Notes: generated by a model from the letters alone, not told the origin. Counted from the stretch's first letter, positions 9,062 to 17,976 are shown. The stretch: DNA of 64,000 bases from Calothrix sp. PCC 6303 (GCF_000317435.1 NC_019751.1:3472001-3536000), one strand, 5' to 3'. Numbers and translations are program-made.

Positions 9062-9196
9062 CAGTTGCCAGTTATCAGTTATCAGTTACTAGTTACTAGT
9101 TACCAGTTATTTGATACTGCCCCCTGCCCCCCTTGCCCCCCTTGCCTCCCTTGCCCCCCTTGCCCCCTGCCCCCTGCCCCCTGCCCCCTGCCTCTT
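9062..9196. repeat. Short tandem repeats (CAGTTATCAGTTA... and CCCCTTGCCC...)
   Basis: Two low-complexity tracts are adjacent. At 9062-9112 a 7-bp-like CAGTTAT/CAGTTAC/TAGTTAC repeat occurs, and at 9119-9195 a CCCCTGC/CCCCTTG repeat. They run right up to the ATG of the UbiB-type kinase. Such heptanucleotide tracts are common in filamentous cyanobacterial intergenic DNA. Confidence 0.85.
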
Positions 9197-10846
9197 ATGT
9201 TCCTGACCCAAACAGTTCCCCGTCAACGTGAAATTATCGAAGTTCTGTTCCGCAATGGTTGGGACTATATGCGGAGGCTACTCACAGGTGGAAAGCCCGA
9301 TGAACCACAACTACCGACACCTGCGGTTCTCAAAAAAATCTTGGTGGATTTAGGTCCTGTTTATGTCAAACTTGGTCAACTCCTTTCCACTCGTCCCGAT
9401 TTGTTAAGTAGTGCTTACATCGAAGAACTGTCAACCCTACAAGATGAAGTCCCTCCAGTTGCTTGGGAAGATATCGAAATCCTCATCCGCAAGCAGCTTA
9501 AACGCCCCCTAGAGGAAACTTTTACCCAAATCAATCCTGTTGCCATTGCAGCTGGTTCTATTGGTCAAATCCACCGAGCTACCCGTGCTGATGGACAGGA
9601 AGTTGCTCTCAAAGTCCAGCGTCCTGGTATAGACGCGATAGTTGCCCAAGATATTACCTTAATTCGAGGGATTGCGGATTTGGTTGCCCGGACGGAATTT
9701 GGTCAAAATTACGAAATCAAATCTATTGCTGAAGAATTTTGTAAAGCTCTCAATGATGAACTTGATTTTACCCGCGAAGCTAGTTTTACTAACCAACTTC
9801 GTCGCAATTTATCTCAAAGTAAGTGGTTTGATACCACACAGTTGGTGGTTGCGGAAATTGATTGGAGTTTGACGACACCTAAGTTAATGGTGATGGAATG
9901 GTTGAATGGGAAGCCGATTTTGGCAGCAAAAATCCTGGATGAAAAGGAGAAAGATGCAAGCACGAAACGGAAAGAAATCACTTCACTTTTGTTTCGTGCC
10001 TTTTTCCAACAAATCTACATTGATGGCTTTTTCCATGCTGATCCCCACCCCGGTAATCTATTCTATTTGGATGATGGACGAGTTGCTCTCTTAGATTGTG
10101 GGATGGTGGGAAGACTTGATCCCCGTACTCAACAAATTCTCACGGAAATGCTGCTGGCAATTGTCGATCTTGATGCTCAACGCTGTGCTCAGTTGACTTT
10201 ACAATTAGCAGAGTCAACTGAGCCTGTGATTATGACACGTTTGGAGGGTGATTACGACCGGATGTTGCGGAAGTATCATAATACCAACCTGTCACAAATC
10301 AACTTCTCCCAGATAATTTATGAATTGTTACAAGTTGCCCGCAACAACAAAATTCGTCTCCCTAGTAACATGGGTTTATATGCCAAAACCATCGCTAATT
10401 TAGAAGGTGTAGCCCGTGGTTTTAACCCAGATTTAAACTTCTTTGATGAAATTAAACCCCTATTAACAGATTTGTTTCGACGGCAATTGGTGGGTGACAG
10501 TCCAGTGCGATCGCTTTTACGCACCGCGCTAGATTTAAAGAGTCTTTCTTTGCAATCTCCCCGCCAAATTGAGCTACTTCTAGATCGTGTAACATCAGAG
10601 ACACTACAGTGGAATATTTCAATCCGTGGTTTAGATGCTTTACGACGAACCACAGATGATGCTGCTAATCGCCTCTCTTTTAGTATTCTCGTAGGTTCCC
10701 TGATTATGGGAGCAGCAATTATATCTAGTAGTGCCCAAACTAACCAGTTATCATTAATCAGTAATATTCTCTTTGCTGTGGCTAGCTTTTTAGGATTATG
10801 GTTGATTATTAGTACTTTACGCTCAGGCAGATTAAACAACAAGTAA
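9197..10846 (+). CDS. UbiB/ABC1-family atypical protein kinase
   Basis: 549 aa from the ATG at 9197 (MFLTQTVPRQREI); the open frame upstream only translates tandem repeats (Pro/Cys-rich), so those upstream starts are rejected. ABC1 family marks: KLGQLLSTRPDLL (KxGQ region, about residue 60), AAGSIGQIHRA (Ala-rich nucleotide loop, about 118), VALKVQRPG (ATP-binding Lys, about 136), and FHADPHPGNLFYL with DCGMVG (metal-binding region, about 278-300). Two hydrophobic segments lie at the C-terminus (about 498-545). The family is tied to prenylquinone biosynthesis or homeostasis in membranes; cyanobacteria have several paralogues and the exact role here is unknown. Confidence 0.92.
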   Translation: MFLTQTVPRQREIIEVLFRNGWDYMRRLLTGGKPDEPQLPTPAVLKKILVDLGPVYVKLGQLLSTRPDLLSSAYIEELSTLQDEVPPVAWEDIEILIRKQLKRPLEETFTQINPVAIAAGSIGQIHRATRADGQEVALKVQRPGIDAIVAQDITLIRGIADLVARTEFGQNYEIKSIAEEFCKALNDELDFTREASFTNQLRRNLSQSKWFDTTQLVVAEIDWSLTTPKLMVMEWLNGKPILAAKILDEKEKDASTKRKEITSLLFRAFFQQIYIDGFFHADPHPGNLFYLDDGRVALLDCGMVGRLDPRTQQILTEMLLAIVDLDAQRCAQLTLQLAESTEPVIMTRLEGDYDRMLRKYHNTNLSQINFSQIIYELLQVARNNKIRLPSNMGLYAKTIANLEGVARGFNPDLNFFDEIKPLLTDLFRRQLVGDSPVRSLLRTALDLKSLSLQSPRQIELLLDRVTSETLQWNISIRGLDALRRTTDDAANRLSFSILVGSLIMGAAIISSSAQTNQLSLISNILFAVASFLGLWLIISTLRSGRLNNK

Positions 10847-10973
10847 TGAGTAAGTAAGTCGGTAGAAATAAACAGTTATTCTTAACATATCCTCTAACAG
10901 GTATATTCAATCTACCCGCAAAGCGCTGTAGATTAACAAAATAAGAGAAGCAATAATTTTGGAGGTTAGAGGT

Positions 10974-11567
10974 ATGCGAGACGGTTTTAATAAAATGATG
11001 GGAAAGACAAGATACGTTGTCAGTCGCGTATTCGTTCATCTTGGTGGTGCTGATGTTGCCCCTATCTTGGGGATTCTCAACTCCATAGCGCGGGATGCAA
11101 TCGATGGTGATGGTGATATGGAAACCTTGGGGCAAGGTTTGGTAGAACTATGCGAATCCCTACTGCAATATGATGAATATTGGGTATCTGCCGCAAATGA
11201 AGGTGATGTCTTCTGGAATGAGGGTGAAGCAGGAGATTTTGTGAATGAACTATTTACCGACTCTGCACAGCGATATGGGGCTGAATTTGATATTGGTTAT
11301 ACCAATGATTCTAATCAAGCTTTATCTATACCTGTAACAAATAATGTTTTGGTAATGATTACAGCAGCAGCAGAAGGAGAAGTTCCGGAACTCGAAACCG
11401 ACTTATCCAATATTAGCGCCCTAAAACAAGGCTTAAAGGGGCTAATTAACCTCCATTACAAACACAAATTACGGGCAGTTCAAGTGCATTTCTCACCAGC
11501 CCAATTTGGTGAAGAACTAACTAATGACCAATTATTGCAGTATTACCCGGAGTTAATCCCACTATAA
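10974..11567 (+). CDS. DUF1517-family protein
   Basis: 197 aa. The ATG at 10974 is chosen because GGAGG at 10961-10965 sits 8 bp upstream; a TTG at 10959 would overlap that site. The protein contains LGGADVAPILGILNSIARDAID, LVELCESLLQYDEYWVSA and a C-terminal LRAVQVHFSPAQFGEELT...YPELIPL, which matches my memory of the C-terminal half of cyanobacterial DUF1517 proteins. No transmembrane segment is seen here. Function is unknown. It is followed closely by a lipoprotein gene on the same strand (57-bp gap), so they may be co-transcribed. Confidence 0.75.
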   Translation: MRDGFNKMMGKTRYVVSRVFVHLGGADVAPILGILNSIARDAIDGDGDMETLGQGLVELCESLLQYDEYWVSAANEGDVFWNEGEAGDFVNELFTDSAQRYGAEFDIGYTNDSNQALSIPVTNNVLVMITAAAEGEVPELETDLSNISALKQGLKGLINLHYKHKLRAVQVHFSPAQFGEELTNDQLLQYYPELIPL

Positions 11568-11624
11568 ATGGTTGGGTACTCCCTACTCCATAGTCGAAAA
11601 GAACTTGTTAAGCTCGAAGTTAGG

Positions 11625-12536
11625 ATGATAGTAAAAATGTTAATGACGATTTTGCGTAAATTTACAGCCGTTTTTCTCGCTGCAAGTTTGTGCCTTACCA
11701 CTGTCGCTTGTGGTGGTGGCAATCAAACTAGTTCTCCAACTAATTCTCCAGCCCAAAATGTTAGCCAGAAATCAGTTTCAACTAAATTAGCCGATGGACA
11801 GTATGATGTCCAACAAGCTAGTTTTGATGATGGTAATGGAGAATACATGCTGATGTTGCTGGGTGCTACACCCCCAACTTTCAAAACTGATAAACTCCAG
11901 ATGGCACGGCTAACTGATGAGGAAATTAAAGCAGGTAAAAAAACTTACTTGAAGGTAGAAGGTGGACAACCAGCTTTATATTTAACCGAAGATTTTAAAA
12001 TCGAATACGTTCATAATGTCACCGAAACAAAAACCAATCCCCAGACAGGGCAACAAGAAACTGTTGTTGTGCGTCGGGAAAATGGATTTTGGGCACCCTT
12101 TGCAGGTTCTGTAGCTGGTTCCATTGCTGGGCAAGCAATTGGTAGTTTGTTATTTAGACCCCAATATTACGTTCCACCCGCTTATCAGCCTGGTGGTGTA
12201 ATTCGTGGTTATGGTGGTTATGGTAGTAGTTATGGTGATGCAGTTTCCAGTTACCGAACTCGCTATAATGAAGCCCCCGCAGTGGAAAGAAATCGGACTG
12301 CTTTCCGTACTACTGGTTCCATTAGAAGAAATTCCCCCAACACAACTAACACCCGCACCACAACAAAAACAACTTCAGGTAGTCGTGCTTCCGGTTCTGG
12401 CTTTGGTGGTAGTACCCTACGTCCTTCTGGTAATTCCAGCACTGTGAGACGTTCCCCTAGTAATAATAGCTTCGGTAGTGGACGTTCGGCTGCACCTCGC
12501 CGTAGTAGCGGTAGCTTTGGTAGCCGCAGACGCTAG
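11625..12536 (+). CDS. Lipoprotein with Ser/Gly/Arg-rich tail
   Basis: About 303 aa. A signal peptide ends in the lipobox-like TVAC followed by GGG, so a lipid-modified, envelope-anchored protein is likely. The start may be the ATG at 11625 or the one at 11637; both keep the signal peptide. The middle region (DGQYDVQQASFDDGNGEYMLMLLG...) is a compact conserved-looking domain. Residues about 165-185 have a Gly-rich hydrophobic stretch (GSVAGSIAGQAIGSLLF), and the last ~100 residues are disordered, rich in Ser, Gly, Arg and Thr. Function is unknown. A strong terminator follows at 12566. Confidence 0.75.
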   Translation: MIVKMLMTILRKFTAVFLAASLCLTTVACGGGNQTSSPTNSPAQNVSQKSVSTKLADGQYDVQQASFDDGNGEYMLMLLGATPPTFKTDKLQMARLTDEEIKAGKKTYLKVEGGQPALYLTEDFKIEYVHNVTETKTNPQTGQQETVVVRRENGFWAPFAGSVAGSIAGQAIGSLLFRPQYYVPPAYQPGGVIRGYGGYGSSYGDAVSSYRTRYNEAPAVERNRTAFRTTGSIRRNSPNTTNTRTTTKTTSGSRASGSGFGGSTLRPSGNSSTVRRSPSNNSFGSGRSAAPRRSSGSFGSRRR

Positions 12537-12565
12537 AAGTTCGGGTATAGTTTGATATTAGTAAC

Positions 12566-12585
12566 GCGGGCACCTGCCCGCTTTT
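12566..12585 (+). terminator. Intrinsic terminator after the lipoprotein gene
   Basis: GCGGGCACCTGCCCGC (6-7 bp GC stem) is followed by TTTT. It lies 30 bp after the lipoprotein stop and 15 bp before the ATG of the SecD-like gene, so it should insulate the two genes or act as an attenuator. Confidence 0.8.
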
Positions 12586-12599
12586 ATTTGTTCAAAACT

Positions 12600-13625
12600 A
12601 TGTCGTATTTGCGTCAATTGACTTATATATCTACAATCTCCCTAACGCTAATATTTAATGGGTGTTTGCCGGTGGGATACTTATTTGACAAGTGGTTAGC
12701 ACCATTGGGTGATGTCAAAAAAGATGAAATCAAAGAAACCCAAGGATTGCAGAATCATGAGATAGCGTTACTAAATTTGGCACCAGATTATACAGGCTTT
12801 ATTTGTAATTTTATTCCGTATTTGTGTAACAGGGAAACTCAAAATAACTCACATCAAAATGGTTTACGGTTAGTTGTTGAACTACAAACCACTCCATCGA
12901 TACCGAAAATCACCGATAGGGAACTGGCAGCAGTCAAACAAGTAATTGAAAAGAGAATTCAGCGGCTGGATATTTCTCAAGCAACTGTGCAAATTCAAGG
13001 CAAAAATCAGATTTTGATTATTTTACCAAAGGTGCGAGATCCTAGCCAAGTGACGAGAATATTGGGAAAAAGCGGTAAATTGGAGTTTAAAGAGCAAAAA
13101 TCAGGAACTAAAAATCAACTTTACACTCTGTTAGCAACTCGTTACCAACTTACTGAGAAACAGCAAAAATTACGGAAAAATAGTAATCCAGATCAAAATG
13201 CGATCGCTAAAAATGCTCAAGCCTTACAACAGAACAATTTAGCCATATCCCAAGTATTTAAAATTACTAAACCACCACTTACAGGTAAAAATATCACAGA
13301 TGCTTTTAGTCAGTCAACCCAAGATAAATATAGATGGGAAATCGCAATTAGATTTGATGAAGAAGGAAGTCGAACGTTTGCGAAAGTAACTAAAAATCTT
13401 GCTGGAACTGGAAGAGCAATTGGTATTTTTATTGATGATAAACTCGTGAGTTCTCCTGTAATTGGAGTTGAATTTGCCAAAAGCGGGATTACAGGTGGTT
13501 CGGCAGTAATTAGCGGTAGTTTCACTGCTGAAGATGCCCAAGATATTGCATTAAAATTGCAAAGTGGAGCCTTCCCATTACCTTTAAAAATTATAGAATC
13601 TACCTCCATAAAGCAAAGTAAATAA
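12600..13625 (+). CDS. SecD-like periplasmic lipoprotein lacking the membrane domain
   Basis: 341 aa from the ATG at 12600. The N-terminus is a signal peptide with a lipobox-like FNGC (Cys22). Residues about 95-335 align by eye with the periplasmic P1 part of the SecD at 58.8 kb in this same window: IPKITDRELAAVKQVIEKRI, KSGKLEFKEQK, KPPLTGKNITDAF, AGTGRAIGIFIDDKLVSSPVIG, GGSAVISGSFTAEDAQDIALKLQSGAFPLPLKI. SecD continues from this point into its six-helix RND domain, but this protein stops. It is therefore a soluble or lipid-anchored SecD P1 paralogue. A role with Sec or with envelope protein folding is inference. Confidence 0.85.
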   Translation: MSYLRQLTYISTISLTLIFNGCLPVGYLFDKWLAPLGDVKKDEIKETQGLQNHEIALLNLAPDYTGFICNFIPYLCNRETQNNSHQNGLRLVVELQTTPSIPKITDRELAAVKQVIEKRIQRLDISQATVQIQGKNQILIILPKVRDPSQVTRILGKSGKLEFKEQKSGTKNQLYTLLATRYQLTEKQQKLRKNSNPDQNAIAKNAQALQQNNLAISQVFKITKPPLTGKNITDAFSQSTQDKYRWEIAIRFDEEGSRTFAKVTKNLAGTGRAIGIFIDDKLVSSPVIGVEFAKSGITGGSAVISGSFTAEDAQDIALKLQSGAFPLPLKIIESTSIKQSK

Positions 13626-13678
13626 ATTATACAAGTAAAACCATAAACCCTGTATATAAAATATCTATCGTGTTCTAC

Positions 13679-13699
13679 GGGTTTAGCAATGCTAAACCC
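13679..13699. repeat. Palindrome GGGTTTAGCAATGCTAAACCC
   Basis: A 9-10 bp inverted repeat with a very short loop lies in the 317-bp spacer after the SecD-like gene. It may terminate that gene weakly, but no T-run follows. It resembles dispersed cyanobacterial palindromes. Confidence 0.5.
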
Positions 13700-13801
13700 C
13701 TACGAAAAATATAATTTTCCTTACATATGTATGTAATATTTTCCATCAATATATAATTTCTAAAAATATAGTTTTTAATTTTTGAAAACATACCAGCATT
13801 T

Positions 13802-13834
13802 AGAACCCCGACTTCTCAAAGAAGTCGGGGTTCT
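13802..13834. repeat. AGAACCCCGACTTCT...-type dispersed palindrome
   Basis: A near-perfect 14-bp stem hairpin (AGAACCCCGACTTC / GAAGTCGGGGTTCT). Related hairpins with the CCCCGACTT/AAGTCGGGG core occur at 17977-18007 and 22236-22274 in this window, so it belongs to a dispersed palindromic repeat family. Confidence 0.75.
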
Positions 13835-13942
13835 GGACACTCTAGATACCCATGATTAATAAATAATATGTCTGTGTAAACACTGAAGTATAAATCAAGT
13901 TTTATCGAATAAAATTTACTTGATACTTATCAGGTATTTTTT

Positions 13943-16369
13943 ATGACTAAAATTCTACCTCAGTGTGAAAATCTTCAATCGCAAGTTGAGGCGATTTTAG
14001 AGCTTCTACAGCAAGAATCTAATTTACGTAGCTATGACACTACAGCAGTCAAAACTTCTTTAAGTAAGGCAATTGCTCCCAAATTTGAAATTGTTTTTGC
14101 GGGAGCATTTAGTGCCGGAAAATCAATGTTAATTAATGCCCTCTTGGAGCGAGAATTACTATATAGTGCAGAGGGACACGCCACAGGAACAGAGTGTAAA
14201 ATTGAATATGCACCACTTGCGGAAGAACGGGTAGTATTAACTTTTTTAAGTGAAGTTGAAATTCGAGAACAAGCTATATTTTTATGTCAAGAACTGGGAT
14301 TTGATACAGTTGGAAATATTAATCAAACAGAGATTATTGATTTACTCACCCAAGGTTGCCAAACTATTATTCAAAAGGAAGGTGGTGAAGGTAAATCGGT
14401 ACGAGCAAAACAAGCAAAAGCCTTACTTTTACTGTTGGAAGGATATGTAAATAATCGTGGACATATTCAGACGGTAACTAATGCTACCTACTCGATGGAG
14501 CAATTTAATTTTACTAACCTCAAAGAAGCGGCAAGTTATGCACGTCGAGGTATTAATAGTGCAGTTTTGCGGCGAATTGAATATTACTGCTATCATCCAC
14601 TTTTAGAAGATGGTAACGTTATTATCGATACTCCTGGTATCGATGCACCCGTAGAGAAGGATGCACAATTAACATATCAAAAAATTCAAAACCCGGATAC
14701 TTCAGCGGTGGTATGCGTACTGAAACCCGCAGCTGCGGGGGATATGACAAAGGAAGAAACCCAATTATTAGAGATGATGCGGGGGAATTGGGGAATACGC
14801 GATCGCGTATTCTATATATTCAATAGAATAGATGAAACTTGGTATAACACCCAACTGCGTCAACGTTTGGATGATTTGATTAGTAGTCAGTTTCGGGAAA
14901 GTAGCAGGGTATATAAAACCAGTGGTTTGCTAGGGTTCTATGGTAGTCAACTGAAACAAACCAGCGGTAGAGACAGATTTGGTTTAGATTCAGTATTTGC
15001 TGAAAGTGTCAAAGGTTTGGATGGGGTGGAAGAAACACCACAATTTGTTAACGAATTTTTGCGTTATTGTGCCAATTCTGGAAAGTTATCACCAAATCAA
15101 TTCCGGATTTCTGTCAATAGTTATGAAACTCCCAATCAAAACTACACCAGGATTTTAGCCGAACAGGGACAACCTTTAATTCAAAAATTAATTCAAGATA
15201 GCGGAATTGAGGATTTTCACACTGCCATTACCCGCTATCTAACTGAGGAAAAACGTTCTCAATTATTTAAAACCCTCGCAGATGACTTGGAAGACGTTTG
15301 TATTCTACTAAAGAAAAACTATCAACAACTACAACGAGATTTAGATAGTCAGCCACGAGAAATCGAGGCAATGAAAACCCAAGAATTGCAACGATTAAAT
15401 CAACAATTGCAGCAGCTAGGAAAGGATTTTAGTCAGCATATCACAGATGAAGTTAATAAAATTATTACCAATAACTGTGATGCTTTTGAAACCGATTTTC
15501 GCCACTTACAAGTAAAAATGATTCGTCGTTTAGATGAATTATTAAACACTTTCTCTGTTGCGGATGCTTATCGTCGAGCAACATTGAGTCATCCTCGAAA
15601 TGCAACAGCACCATTGCTAGCAATTTTAGTAGAGGCATTTTACTATTTAGCCAATCAACTGGAAGATATTTTAGTAGTATCTTGCGAAGAAATTGTTGCC
15701 AGTTTATTTCAGCGTTTACTGGATGGCATTCACAAAGCCGACTTTTACCGCCAATTATACCGCCTACTAGGTAATGATAGCAGCATTGAGCAAAAGTTGA
15801 AAATTTTGGAAAAAGACGTGCTAGATGGCTTGGTGAGCAATGCGCGGGTAGAATGCGATCGCTTTGTCAGAGAAAGTCCCAGATTCTATGATGAAGGAAC
15901 CTTTTCTATCTATCAATTTCGCCAAACATTAATCCAAACCTCCCAAGGTTACGACTGCGAAAGTATGGTGGAAGCAGAACCCGCAATTCGTCAACTATTA
16001 AAGCTAGATTTTGAACCAAAGGTAAATGAAACGATTCGCAAAAATTTTCGCCAAACTGTGAATCAAATTTTGAAAACACAGTTATTACCAATGGCAGATC
16101 AACAAGCTGATGAAATATTACAACAATATGCCCATGCACGAACATATTTAGAAGCTACTTTACAGCAAGAAGCTGAAGATAAAATAAGCCAAAATCAGCA
16201 GTTGTTAGGTACGGTAGAACAGAAAATAGCTGCTTACAATTCGGCTATTAATAACATTAATAACTGCTTACGTGGCATGAGTTTACATGAGCATTTATTA
16301 CCTGAAATTGCAGATTCTGATGTATTGACAGTTGAGGATAAGTTCCTAAAAACTGTAGTTGAAGTTTAG
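13943..16369 (+). CDS. Dynamin-like GTPase
   Basis: 808 aa. The GTPase domain has G1 GAFSAGKS (about residue 53), an EGHATGTEC switch region that supplies the G2 Thr, G3 DTPGIDAP (about 229) and a G4-like FNRID (about 292, with Arg in place of the usual Lys). A long helical stalk-like region follows, with a clear heptad-rich coiled coil around 480-530 (EAMKTQELQRLNQQLQQLGK) and another near 740-790. Bacterial dynamin-like proteins remodel or fuse membranes and some act in phage defence. No partner dynamin gene is adjacent, so it appears solitary. Confidence 0.88.
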   Translation: MTKILPQCENLQSQVEAILELLQQESNLRSYDTTAVKTSLSKAIAPKFEIVFAGAFSAGKSMLINALLERELLYSAEGHATGTECKIEYAPLAEERVVLTFLSEVEIREQAIFLCQELGFDTVGNINQTEIIDLLTQGCQTIIQKEGGEGKSVRAKQAKALLLLLEGYVNNRGHIQTVTNATYSMEQFNFTNLKEAASYARRGINSAVLRRIEYYCYHPLLEDGNVIIDTPGIDAPVEKDAQLTYQKIQNPDTSAVVCVLKPAAAGDMTKEETQLLEMMRGNWGIRDRVFYIFNRIDETWYNTQLRQRLDDLISSQFRESSRVYKTSGLLGFYGSQLKQTSGRDRFGLDSVFAESVKGLDGVEETPQFVNEFLRYCANSGKLSPNQFRISVNSYETPNQNYTRILAEQGQPLIQKLIQDSGIEDFHTAITRYLTEEKRSQLFKTLADDLEDVCILLKKNYQQLQRDLDSQPREIEAMKTQELQRLNQQLQQLGKDFSQHITDEVNKIITNNCDAFETDFRHLQVKMIRRLDELLNTFSVADAYRRATLSHPRNATAPLLAILVEAFYYLANQLEDILVVSCEEIVASLFQRLLDGIHKADFYRQLYRLLGNDSSIEQKLKILEKDVLDGLVSNARVECDRFVRESPRFYDEGTFSIYQFRQTLIQTSQGYDCESMVEAEPAIRQLLKLDFEPKVNETIRKNFRQTVNQILKTQLLPMADQQADEILQQYAHARTYLEATLQQEAEDKISQNQQLLGTVEQKIAAYNSAINNINNCLRGMSLHEHLLPEIADSDVLTVEDKFLKTVVEV

Positions 16370-16374
16370 TTATG

Positions 16375-16408
16375 AACACAGGTAGTTTTATAGAATTATC
16401 TGTGTTTT
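16375..16408 (+). terminator. Weak terminator-like hairpin after dynamin gene
   Basis: AACACAG (16375-16381) pairs with CTGTGTT (16400-16406), followed by TTTT-like sequence. The 7-bp stem with an 18-nt loop makes this only a possible terminator. Confidence 0.35.
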
Positions 16409-16436
16409 CTCAGATTTAATGGCAAATTAATCACCG

Positions 16437-16511
16437 TAGGGTGTGTGACACTTTGAGGCATTACGTACACCAAATTAGGGTTTAGAGTGTCACGCACCAA
16501 CAAATGATTAT
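16437..16511. repeat. 75-bp direct repeat, copy 1
   Basis: Starts TAGGGTGTGTGACACTTT and ends CACCAACAAATGATTAT. Contains a GTGTGTGACACTT...GAGTGTCACGCAC inverted pair. Copy 2 follows after 11 bp. Confidence 0.85.
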
Positions 16512-16522
16512 GACTTGCACAT

Positions 16523-16597
16523 TAGGGTGTGTGACACTTTAAGGCATCACGTACACCAAATTAATGTTTAGAGTGTCACGCACCAACAAATGATTAT
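16523..16597. repeat. 75-bp direct repeat, copy 2
   Basis: Same length as copy 1 and nearly identical (differences include TTGAGG/TTAAGG, GCATT/GCATC and TAGGG/TAATG). The inverted pair inside is retained. Sits 57 bp upstream of the first KGK gene, so it could include its promoter region. Confidence 0.85.
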
Positions 16598-16653
16598 CAG
16601 CAGATCAGAAGTCCTACCTAAATTTAAAAATATGAAAATTTAAGGTTAAATAA

Positions 16654-17067
16654 ATGGAAAACTCATTTCAGAAAATTGAATGCAACGATAACGACGTGAT
16701 TTCTTTTTTAGGAGATTACACTTATAAAGTAGCCAAAATAAAACGAGCATTTGTTCAAGTACGCAATACATCCATTGGAAATCTATTTCATCACGAATTA
16801 AAAAATAAAGGAATTATTCTTAATCTTGAGAAACTTCACCCCAAAGGTTATCACTCAGCTTGTGAACAATGGCTAAATGAAGGCATTGATTGTGAAATTC
16901 TCAATGTCGGTGCGAGTGCTTGGAAAAAGGGAAAAATGAAAATTAAAATAAGTGTTGAATTTGTAATTGAGGAAGACAACACAACAATCAACAATGAAAC
17001 TAATTTTAATCATACTCCACCAGAGTCTCCCCTAGATGATTTACGACAGATGATGATTGATAACTAA
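16654..17067 (+). CDS. KGK-domain protein 1
   Basis: 137 aa. The defining segment is SAWKKGKMKIKISVEFVIEE (about residues 88-108), which matches the cyanobacteria-restricted KGK domain family. The N-terminus (MENSFQKIECNDNDVISF) and C-terminus (SPLDDLRQMMIDN) are shared with the next gene, so the two are paralogues. No catalytic motif is visible and the family has no established function. The gene is AT-rich, follows the 75-bp repeats, and lies upstream of a second KGK gene and an HNH gene on the same strand. Confidence 0.85.
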   Translation: MENSFQKIECNDNDVISFLGDYTYKVAKIKRAFVQVRNTSIGNLFHHELKNKGIILNLEKLHPKGYHSACEQWLNEGIDCEILNVGASAWKKGKMKIKISVEFVIEEDNTTINNETNFNHTPPESPLDDLRQMMIDN

Positions 17068-17097
17068 GCTTGGAAGTTATTAAATCTTAGATTGTAG

Positions 17098-17124
17098 GTT
17101 GGGTGAAGCGAAGCCTAACCCAAC
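17098..17124. repeat. GTTGGGT...ACCCAAC hairpin repeat
   Basis: An inverted repeat with GTTGGGT and ACCCAAC ends in the spacer between the two KGK genes. A related copy lies at 23389-23417 after the CHAT gene. Typical dispersed cyanobacterial hairpin. Confidence 0.65.
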
Positions 17125-17171
17125 ATTTTCTAACTGAATCCTATTAAGTAATAAATTAATATTAATATACT

Positions 17172-17627
17172 ATGGAAAATCAATTCAAAATCTTAGAATG
17201 TCACGATGATGATGTGATCTCATTTGACCAAGAGTTGTTGAAATATAAAGATTTTAAAAATAAATTGAAAAACAAATTTTTGTGTCAAATTGATTATTTA
17301 TTTGAGAAAGATAGTAACGATCAATCCACAACAGAACGATTATTTAATTTAATCCTAACTCCCTTTGGTAAATTAAATCTTAGTATTAATCTTAATTCTC
17401 CATTGGAAGGTGAAAAAGCTGAAATCCTTCGACTAGGATCTAATAAATGGGAAAAAGGAAAGATCAGAACCAAACTTGTGATTGAATTTCTACCAGAGGG
17501 CGATACAGTTTATGAAGGTTCAGAAATTCGTATGAGTATAGAATTTTCACCAGATGAACCAGAAACTATATGTCAATCTGCATCACCTCTTGATGATTTG
17601 CGTCGTCAAATACAAGAAATTACATAA
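17172..17627 (+). CDS. KGK-domain protein 2
   Basis: 151 aa, paralogue of the preceding gene. It shares MEN.F.ILEC.DDDVISF at the N-terminus, SNKWEKGKIRTKLVIEFLPEG (KGK motif) and a SPLDDLRRQIQEI C-terminus. The middle differs substantially, so the duplication is old or has been under diversifying change. Function is unknown. The HNH gene starts 63 bp downstream. Confidence 0.85.
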   Translation: MENQFKILECHDDDVISFDQELLKYKDFKNKLKNKFLCQIDYLFEKDSNDQSTTERLFNLILTPFGKLNLSINLNSPLEGEKAEILRLGSNKWEKGKIRTKLVIEFLPEGDTVYEGSEIRMSIEFSPDEPETICQSASPLDDLRRQIQEIT

Positions 17628-17690
17628 ATAGATTTATCTGTAAAAAGCTATTTTAAAATATTCTTCAAAACGATATCATTCAAAGCAATT

Positions 17691-17936
17691 ATGCCAAAAA
17701 CCCCTCGTATTCCTATTCCTAAAGAAGTCCGTAAATATGTTTTTCAACGCGATAAATTTCAATGTCAAAGTTGTGGCAAAACAGACACAGAAACTAAATT
17801 AAGCATAGACCATATCATTCCCCTTGCTTCCGGTGGTTCCAATGATATGAGTAATTTACACACGCTTTGCATTACTTGTAATCGACAAAAAAGTGATCAA
17901 AATGATCCACGTTTTCGCCGTTATTTTGAGACTTAG
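17691..17936 (+). CDS. Small HNH endonuclease-domain protein
   Basis: 81 aa. VRKYVFQRDKFQCQSCGK supplies the first Zn CxxC, SIDHIIPLASGGSNDMSNLHTLC the DH and N of the ββα-metal fold, and CITCNRQKSD the second CxxC. This is a full HNH nuclease domain with almost nothing else. Stand-alone small HNH proteins occur as homing-type nucleases, restriction effectors or repair-like enzymes; the sequence alone does not decide. It follows the two KGK genes in the same direction. Confidence 0.88.
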   Translation: MPKTPRIPIPKEVRKYVFQRDKFQCQSCGKTDTETKLSIDHIIPLASGGSNDMSNLHTLCITCNRQKSDQNDPRFRRYFET

Positions 17937-17976
17937 TATTTGAAAAGATATTTGAAAATCATGTATACCTAAAATA

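Noticed and set aside
9065-9196. N-terminal extension of the UbiB-type kinase rich in Cys and Pro
   Set aside because: It is only translation of CAGTTAT and CCCCTTGC tandem repeats. The conserved protein begins at the ATG at 9197.
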